A stretch of 64,000 bases of DNA. Origin: Isoetes taiwanensis. Its lineage: Eukaryota; Streptophyta; Lycopodiopsida; Isoetales; Isoetaceae. Below are positions 56,483 through 64,000 of this stretch, in pieces (within the stretch, counting starts at the first letter, position 1; the number at the start of each line of letters is the position of its first letter). Position numbers and translations under genes: made by a program. The stretch spans positions 9,733,017 to 9,797,016 of the forward strand of contig JAJEKV010000025.1 of NCBI GenBank assembly GCA_021234155.1, in the 5' to 3' direction. The notes under the pieces are model-generated. The model worked only from the letters and a program-made list of their open reading frames with translations. It had not been told where the DNA came from and did no database searches.

Positions 56483-57932
56483 AATGAAACGCCGTTCCGG
56501 CAGAGTTCCAAAGGAGCACAATGAAGTCCAAAGAAAATCTCCTCAAACAGGGTCCGAAATCTTTGAAAACCGGGTGCGATTGCTCAATGTCCGGCGACCT
56601 CGTAATTGCCGGCGTGTAAGAAGCCAACGGAAATCCCTAGGGTGTTATGCTACTCCAAATCTTCCTCCTCTGCTAGAAGGATCTGACAGAGGTCTAAGCC
56701 TCCAGTTTGCATAAATTGGATGGAGAAAGGATGACTTGGTCGGCGGAAAAGGAAGGATTCAGGGCCGCTTTATTTTACAGTTTCCTGGATGAGATCCAAC
56801 AGGGTCTGGGCAGTGCTCAGAAAGAACTAACGGGTTCTATATTTTCTGCGACAGACCTATAGAACCAGCCAGGATTTCAACTATAAGCAAACAGGCAGGA
56901 AAGATCCGAGCAAAGGAAATTTTGTGGCAACTCTTGCAGACAATGGCCGGTATAGGTTGTTGCATTAACCGTTGGAAGCGTTGCCTCAGAGCAGGGGAGC
57001 TCTTGCTCTATTCCAGCACGAAGCCATTGCCATCTCGCCAGAATGGCTATTCTGCCAAAATAATGCATGGGAGAAATCCCGAGTTTTAAATTGACACACT
57101 TAAATGAATAATTGCTCTAGACATCCAGTTTCCAAAGCTACCATTTCCTTAAAGAATCCACAAAGCTGCAAAAAAAGGGATGCAAAGCAGTCTGTTATGC
57201 AGCATCACGATGTGGCAAATTCCTAAGTAATGGATGCTCGCTGTTTATATATTTTTCATGAAACCATTGCTAAAGTTTCTCAACTTAATGGTTCATAATT
57301 CATCCATTTTGTGATTCAAATCCTCCAAGCTTAGATATTCATCACAAATTCAACGCGACAGTTTCATTCGTTCAAAACTCAGGCCGTTTTGACTTGAGAT
57401 CAAGTGTACATTAATCAAGTGGGCACACAAGGAAAACATATTGACTATTGTATAATGTTCCAAGTGCTTACCCCATCAAACCAATAGTATATGTTAATCA
57501 ATACACACAATTTGAGGATATTAATTGGTCACACCATTATAAAATAATTGTCTACACGTATGTTAACTCTCATCTGGCACAAAATCAATAAGTGAGTCGC
57601 TACCAGCATTCCCCTTTAACAACTACCTATCTAAAGATAGAGAAATCGAGAAAGAGAAGCCGCCGCGATAAATTTCTTGTAAAAATAATTGTACTTGTGC
57701 AAATCTAACTAAAATATTGAACATTCATTATCGAGGCAACATATGCTTGTGAAAAGATTTATCCCAATAATAAGAACTGCAGTTGTGCGAATCTATTCGT
57801 AACGTATGTGAAAAGATTTATTGAACATATGTAGCAAGATCTATCCTAATAATTATTGTACTTAGTGCAAATCTAACCAAAACTATGTACATGCATTACC
57901 TATAAGTATCCAAATTTACAAACAAAAAAGTA
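56483..57932. other. Gene-free stretch
   Basis: The frames at 56484-56714 (plus) and 56877-57068 (minus) are unrecognised. Degenerate GTGAAAAGATTTAT repeats occur at 57750-57830. Confidence 0.4.
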
Positions 57933-58102
57933 AGTTTTACCCCACTGATTTAGAAGTGCAACATATGTTTTTCAAAAGATTTATTATTACAGTAGGCCAA
58001 GAACTAAACCTGTGCAAAGTTTTACCCCACTGGTTTAGAAGGGGCAATATACGTTTGTCAAAAGAATTATTATTACAATAGGCCAAGAACTGAACTTGTG
58101 CG
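57933..58102. repeat. Tandem duplication, two units of about 85 bp
   Basis: AGTTTTACCCCACTG begins both units (57933 and 58018), and TAGGCCAAGAACT occurs in both. Confidence 0.85.
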
Positions 58103-58252
58103 AATCTAACTAATACTATATACATCACCTACAACTATTCAAATCTATAACCATACGAACAGTTGGCTCAATGAAAGTGTGGTCTGTTTACCATAACAAA
58201 ACATCCACCCTGGGCTGATACACTGTAAAACCCACTTACCAAAACATCTTTG

Positions 58253-58670
58253 CTAATTGTAAATTGCTCTACACGTCTGCATAATATAAATCTGGAGCCT
58301 GCAGTGGTTGCACAACGCCCCATTCCATTGGAGTGTTCGTACAGAAGTACAGAAGGTTAGAGTCCAATGGGCAACTCTGATGGTGCGAGTTATATTAGGA
58401 GGAGCAATTGCCCAACTTATATTCCATCCTGCGAGGGTGAAAGTCTTGCCAATGGAGTTCATAGTTATGGTTCTAGAGAACATATGGTAATGTAGCAATA
58501 AAAATGTGCTCTCCCCCATACACCAACTTATTGTACACCATCAGAAAATACAGAAAATACCAGCAAATTATGTTCCATGCAGATCTTTGCAATCATTTCC
58601 AGTTCTCTTCTGTTGAATACCATCTTTCCAGTAGGATTATGTACCACCTTTCCGCAGATCACTTTAAGAT
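58253..58670 (-). pseudogene. Class I aminotransferase fragment (kynurenine aminotransferase-like)
   Basis: The family transfers amino groups from kynurenine, glutamine or methionine-type donors using PLP. The minus-strand order is HNPTGKMVFNRRELEMIAKI (NPTG motif), then LLVF..SDG, where the family has SDEVY with its catalytic Asp. After a frame change come RTITMNSIGKTFTLAGW, with the PLP-binding Lys, and SWAIAPPNITRTIR. A 9-base tandem duplication (GTATTTTCT twice) sits before SDG, and a 2-base loss there breaks the frame. The N-terminal half and C-terminus were not found. Exons are joined without an intron at this point. Confidence 0.82.
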
Positions 58671-59074
58671 TCAATAAATGTAAGACCAGGAGTATACCAA
58701 CAATGACAACAAATCTAGTCATGAGCTTATCTTTCATGAAACTGATATCAAATTTAAGGCTCAAGATATTTGTTAAGCATGCACACCTAGGGTCCTCTTT
58801 CTTCACCTTCCTGTGGCTATAACAGGGGTGGAAGTGGTTTATCTAACATAATGATGTGGTAACAATGAGAATAACATGACAATATCGAGAAGTGGGTACT
58901 ATCTTACTAAGGCATATCTCTATTTCAAGTTGTGATGAACAAATCACCCACTACTTGCAAAAGGAATCAAGATGTATATACAGAAATTGAGAACAAAATT
59001 GAGAGGAGATACATACTAAAAGGACAAAACAAATAGGATGCTGGACCCTCTAGTCCAACATATTACAGGTCGTT
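58671..59074. other. Gene-free stretch
   Basis: Upstream of the aminotransferase fragment; no further exon was recognised. Confidence 0.4.
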
Positions 59075-59347
59075 GACCCTCTAGTCAAATATATTAGACA
59101 GACTTTTCTGAAGAGGAAGAATAGTTATTCTTTGAAGCCAGCTTTGGAGAGAATCAAACATTAAAGGCCTGCAACAAAAAAATATCCACGTGAATTAAAT
59201 ATGAATAAAATGGTCATGCAAAGAACCACCAAATTCAAAAACAATTTTATGCACAATTTTGCAAATTTAAGCTTGGGAAAAAAACTTCCTATAGCTATAT
59301 GGCAAGGTCAAGGGGACATAAGAAATGAAATTTTTTACAGCTGCATG
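59075..59347. repeat. Segmental duplication, copy 1 (with extra 54 bases)
   Basis: Two blocks (59075-59136 and 59191-59347) match 60381-60596 almost exactly. The bases between them are absent from copy 2. Confidence 0.9.
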
Positions 59348-60380
59348 CCAAGGTGGAAACCACACAACCTTAACAGCAAGGCTACATGGCATCATGAAGG
59401 CGCCATCAGAGGCATGAGACTTTCCTACACATTCTGCTGGATGCTTATACATCTATTTATGAAGTATGAAATTAAATGGTACCACTGTAAAGTCCATCTT
59501 ATATATTAGCAAAAGGCGTTCATGCATCATTGAATAATCATAATCGTGGTTCTCATTATACAAAAAGGCAGATAGGATTTTGAATTGGTACATGTGGCAT
59601 GGGTCTAGAAATATTCATCATCATCTATAAGTAGAACGTGATAAAGCAGTAAAATACCTTTAATCTTATACTGCAAAGACACAAAACTTCATTGTACCAT
59701 GAGCAAGGGCAATTTAAATTCTGTATTGGAAGATGCATATATTATAATCGGCCTTCGCCAAATTTTTCAGTTCATATGGAACAAATAGGTGCAACATAAA
59801 CAAACCTGCTTAAAAATTCATTGCTTTTAATGATAAGAATTTGTAACAGTAGGGTCTTATGCACACATCTCTATGACTCAATGCATTCAGTTTGAAACAA
59901 ATTTGGTGTCAGTAAATTCCGTTGGATGAGCAAGTATACAACACCGGGTATATAAACTACAGACTGAAATTTTAAGTAGACATGTAAAAGGACATATTAC
60001 TGCTTGCCTTCATTTAATAACGCTGCAAGACTTCATGCAGATAGTGCAATGATCTCAGGGATTCCAAAGGTCAAGCTCTTTATAAAGGAAATTGACAGAA
60101 AAATAACTATTTTGAGGACACTGGCATATAGTCATAACATAAAATTGTGTCTCTAAAGTGCAATCATTCAGCTTTTAAACAAAAGCCACTTGAAAACCTC
60201 AGTCTCAAAGAAAGCAAAAACACAACTAAAAACCACATGAATATTACCAGAATTCAGATCTGCAGTGTAGAGCATTGGAAGACGACTTGAGACCTGAGCA
60301 GAAGGCCTTTGAGGCAGCAGCCATGGCATCATCCATAAAGATGCAACACGCCATCTCCAACATAAGATTTGGCCCACAAC
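59348..60380. other. Unassigned stretch with a possible exon
   Basis: On the minus strand about 60250-60340 reads MDDAMAAASKAFCSGL..., ending near a CTG|GTAATA donor-like site. It could be a first exon, but there is no other support. Confidence 0.25.
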
Positions 60381-60596
60381 GACCCTCTAGTCAAATATAT
60401 TAGACAGACTTTTCTGAAGAGGAAGAATAGTTATTCTTTGAATTAAATATGAATAAAATGGTCATGCAAAGAACCACCAAATTCAAAAACAATTTTATGC
60501 ACAATTTTGCAAATTTCAGCTTGGGAAAAAAACTTCCTATAGTTGTATGGCAAGGTCAAGGGGACATAAGAAATGAAATTTTCTACAGCTGCATGG
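60381..60596. repeat. Segmental duplication, copy 2
   Basis: Direct copy of 59075-59347 lacking the internal ~54 bases. The breakpoint lies at a shared TGA. Confidence 0.9.
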
Positions 60597-62266
60597 TAAG
60601 CTAAAAAGAGATATTGCATGTAATAGAGAGGCTTTACCTTGAATCGATCCATGTGCATACATGCAAGCGGCCTCTTCCATCAGCAACGGAACAAAACCTT
60701 AATCACAGCAGCTGAACTGAGCTTGCAAAGTAAATAAGTTTTTAATTCGGCCTGAACCTAGCTATTCAAGCCTGATCTGTAACTGATGATGATGAATGCA
60801 AAAAATAGCTGAAGAAAATAGATACCTGAGGTTTCTGAGTAAACCGTGCTCCAGCATCCAAAGCACAAAACCATGAGACTTTAAGAATGTAAATACACAG
60901 ATAATCAAATAAACCAAGCTTTTGTGTCTTATTGTCTACCATCATGGACAGATAATGGAAAATCTTGGTGTCCACCATACACCACAATCAATTTAACCCT
61001 CCATAGAAAGTGATAACCCTAAATGCTTTCATTAAACTCTGCTCTTGTTCGCATCCAAAGGAGCCCAGCTTCTGGCGTTTTTGACCATAAACGACCCATT
61101 TTCATCCCCATTACACCTCAATATCAGCGGAATCCAGATACTTTTAGAATAGAGCTTTTGGCAATAAGAATGCTTGCTTTGAAGCTCCGGCTTTGAATCT
61201 AACATCTCTGATATCAAATTCCACCCAAAAGCAGGCCACATTGTACATGCCAATGCATGCACCGTGCATCCTCGCCCTAAATCGAATTTCCCAATTTTTA
61301 GAAATGGGCGAATTTGTAAATCATAGGAAAACCCACATTCCCGATTTTTGGTGCATCGGAATTTTTTTCCGGCATTTAAAACATTCAAAACCATAGAAAA
61401 CTGACCTTAAAAAAAAAATCCAAAAAGTTTTCGGAACCCCGGAAAAACCAAATTTAAACAATAGGATCCAATGGTTTATTTTTGTTTCGTCCAATCTTGT
61501 TGGCGTCAAGTAACCACTTAGAGCAATTCCGCTTTTGCCCTTCATAACTTCAATAACACGCAATCTGACAGTGAGCCCCTTCTCTAGTAACAAAGGCATA
61601 ACTTTTGATTGTATTCTTGCGGGATCTCATTCTTTGGTGCTTTTCATCATTGTATAGGACCATTTCTTCGATCTTCGGCCTTGTATTTGCTTATATGCCA
61701 ATCTTCTCATCCATGCCTTGCCATTGAGGCAAATTTATCTAGAGTATATCCAAGGTCTTTTTTGTGGCTTGATCTTGCCAAGGTTTAGGTCCTTATCATG
61801 CCCCTACCTTTGACGCTAAGATGTCCAAATCTCAAGCCTAATGTCAAACACAACTTCTTATTATTGTCTCATTTCGCAATCTCTTTGGCTACTAACTATT
61901 ATATCTTTGACTAGAATATAAACATCTATCATATTGTAGCCATTTCCATCATTGTTCCCTTGTTTGTATCTCTTCCATTCTTCTAGTTCGATGAATTCTT
62001 GGTGGATGTTATCTAACTATGAATCCCATCATTTCTTTGCAAGCGCATTTCTTATCCTAGGCATAAGAACCAAGTGGTCATAAATGTTTAGATGAAAAGT
62101 GGTTGCCAAACTTTTAGAGATAAATGACCAAGATTAGACAATGATTTATCAAGACAATTTATCTCGTTCATTTTTTTTCATCCCCTACCCTTCACCCCAA
62201 CCCTGCATTTCCGCTAGTTTTGCTTGTTGAAAGGTAGGCGAGAGGAAACTGCGGGACAGGGAAAAA
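60597..62266. other. Gene-free stretch upstream of the TMEM205-like gene
   Basis: The frame at 61032-61394 (minus) is unrecognised. The last few hundred bases should hold the promoter and 5' UTR; no clear TATA box was assigned. Confidence 0.4.
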
Positions 62267-63501
62267 ATGTGGATTACCAGATTCGTGGTGGTAGTATCGT
62301 TTCTGGCGCTAGGGCTTGTAGTCTCTCCGGATCCCCTTGTCTCCCGTCTCAAGGATGCCGGAGGGTGGCCAGCTTCCAATTCTGGAGGGATTGCCCTAAA
62401 AGGGAGCCTGGCATATCTCCGCTTTGTGCATCTCCTCAGTTTTGCAACAGCATGGGGTACTTCGCTTTGGGTCACATTAATAGGCGGGATATTGATGTTC
62501 AGGTAAGATTTATTTCACGATTTTATTTGATTTTTGTTGTTGCTGATAGTCAAGTTAAACTTCAAAAGCATCAGTTCAGGGAATTTATTGATTTTGCTGT
62601 GACACCAGTATTAGAGTTTCCTCTTCCTGTTTTTAGGATGCATTTTCTGGTACGTATCTGATTCATGCAATATCTGATTAAAAGGTTCTTTTATCAAAAT
62701 ACAAAACAATATTGAGAAGGCATTTACAAATTATGTGAATGACAAGCGGTATGCTTGAATGCTTCATGGAGGTGAGCTGAGATACTACAAGGCTTGTAGT
62801 ATAAGGTTTAAGTCTTGGTACAGAACAATATTGTGTATTAGGTGCTCTCGAGACTAAAACCCTTTGCATAAATCATATTAAGCTCTTACGTAGTAGGTTA
62901 TTTTTTTTAAATAAATTCACTTATCTTCTGGAATGTTTTTTATAGTTAAGCATATGCTTTATGTGGACCTGATTTCCATGTTGATATGCAGGAATTTGCC
63001 GAGACATCAATTTGGTAATCTGCAATCCAAGCTATTTCCAGTTTATTTCAGGTTGCAAGCCGTGTGTGCTGCAATATGTGTTGCAGCCTTTTCCACCTTG
63101 CATCCATGGAGGTCGTCTTCATCGGCTGATAAAACTCAAATTTTATCTCTGTCATGTTCTTTAATTGCAACAATGCTCAACCTTGTTATTTTTGAGCCCC
63201 TTACGATTAAGGTAACAAAGTCTTCCATTTGCGAATGTTATTGCTTTCACCATATCCAAAACTGATGATTGTATCATTCTTGCAGGTAATGAAACAAAGG
63301 CATAAAATTGAGAGGGATGAATCAATTGGCAATGAGATTGGTTCAGGTAAGAATCAGGAGGTGGCCAAACGTAATCCAGAGTTAGCAAAGATTAACAAGA
63401 CTTTTGGCATGGTTCATGGTCTTTCTTCATTATCAAACCTTTTGTCTATTGGAGGATTTGCCATCCACTCCTGGTACCTGGCTTGCAGGGTTATTTTGTG
63501 A
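62267..63501 (+). CDS. TMEM205-like membrane protein (DUF4149), three exons
   Basis: Exons 62267-62502, 62992-63211 and 63286-63501, with donors CAG|GTAAGA and AAG|GTAACA and acceptors ATGCAG and TTGCAG, join in frame to a 223-residue protein. An N-terminal hydrophobic segment (FVVVVSFLALGLVVS) precedes the DUF4149 block FVHLLSFATAWGTSLWVTLI. Across the first splice site comes RNLPRHQFGNLQSKLFPVYF, a signature of the plant family. Further hydrophobic segments, EPLTIKVMKQRHKIERDE and FGMVHGLSSLSNLLSI follow. Four or five membrane spans are likely. From memory, the Arabidopsis relatives are annotated as LEA/TMEM205 family of about this length; their function is poorly known. The start is the first ATG, 8 residues before the hydrophobic segment. 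No defect is seen. Confidence 0.92.
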
Positions 63502-64000
63502 CATGGAACCGTGGGACAGAAAGAATAAAAAAATGGCTTATAATGATTTAGTTCTAAGTCTTATCTGGATTTACATTGAATGTTTTCTCTTGGCTTCTTA
63601 TTTCTGCATCTCTAATGAAGAAAGGCACTTCACGAGTGTCAATGAAGAAAGGACACTTCCAAGAGAAATGCCATGTACAAATTAAGCATATGCAACTCGA
63701 TAAGTAATACAATGAAACTTGTACTGGAATTGGTTCTAAATGCCTTGTTAAAATTGCCTATGGCGTTTTATTGCATCTTTGCTTGATGGCCATCAAATTG
63801 TGGAAGATTTCTTAGAATCTTTTAAATCAAAGGCCAGTGACTACTAAAATTCCTGCTCGAATCAATGGTGCCAAATATACTTTATTGTTTAATATTTAGC
63901 ATTACAACCACAGAGTGAACACAACAAAAGAAAAAAAGTGTGAACACAACAAAAGAAAAAAAGTACAAGCTGGTTGCCACGGATTGAACACATCCAAAGG
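63502..64000. other. Likely 3' UTR and downstream DNA
   Basis: Open sequence continues in another frame (63404-63685) but is probably UTR. A 25-bp tandem duplication (GTGAACACAACAAAAGAAAA) lies at 63915-63964. Confidence 0.5.

Noticed and set aside
62185-62475. Minus-strand frame opposite TMEM205 exon 1
   Set aside because: Shadow of the first exon.

Overview
This window is nuclear DNA of a land plant with a large, repeat-rich genome. It is AT-rich, intron-containing and gene-poor. It carries plant-type genes (a RALF peptide precursor, an EID1-like F-box protein, a plant TMEM205/DUF4149 protein) among many transposon families. I cannot fix the lineage from sequence alone; the repeat load would suit a gymnosperm or fern, and that is inference.

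Layout. 1-3805: two nearly identical, oppositely oriented Helitron-like copies whose 3' hairpin ends face each other across a 276-bp core. 3.8-9.4 kb: gene-free, with a 104-bp tandem duplication, a third Helitron-type 3' end at 5681, and a roughly 95-bp direct repeat that supplies an empty-site relative. 9.4-11.7 kb: degenerate retroelement sequence, then a tandem array of six stem-loops with different stems around a shared core (10893-11127). 12.9-13.9 kb: EID1-like gene (minus strand). 14-20 kb: mostly gene-free, with a PIF/Harbinger-like reading frame and SINE-like tails. 20.05-20.39 kb: intact RALF precursor. 22-24.7 kb: decayed fragments of an L-gulonolactone oxidase-like gene and a protein disulfide isomerase gene, bracketed by a dispersed repeat. 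25.99-30.58 kb: a 5'-truncated L1-type LINE with poly(A) and target-site duplication (TSD).

31.97-52.84 kb is a nested LTR-retrotransposon complex. An old, defective Ty3/gypsy chromovirus on the minus strand (gag 51.8 kb down to chromodomain 35.9 kb) is split by a younger structurally complete Ty3/gypsy chromovirus (37551-49232; LTRs, PBS, PPT and 5-bp TSD ACAGC). The outer edges of the old insertion are plus-oriented LTR ends with TSD ATTAT, yet its body is minus-oriented. Each end of the insertion is therefore a head-to-head palindromic LTR structure. A tandem copy of the target on the right gives an empty-site reference.

53-62 kb holds short tandem repeats, a direct segmental duplication and an aminotransferase pseudogene. 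62.27-63.50 kb is an intact three-exon TMEM205/DUF4149 gene. The intact genes (EID1-like, RALF, TMEM205-like) have no evident shared pathway and look like isolated genes in repeat DNA. The strongest candidate for something undescribed is the stem-loop array at 10893-11127; the palindromic LTR complex and the facing Helitrons come next. Percent identities and ages were not computed.
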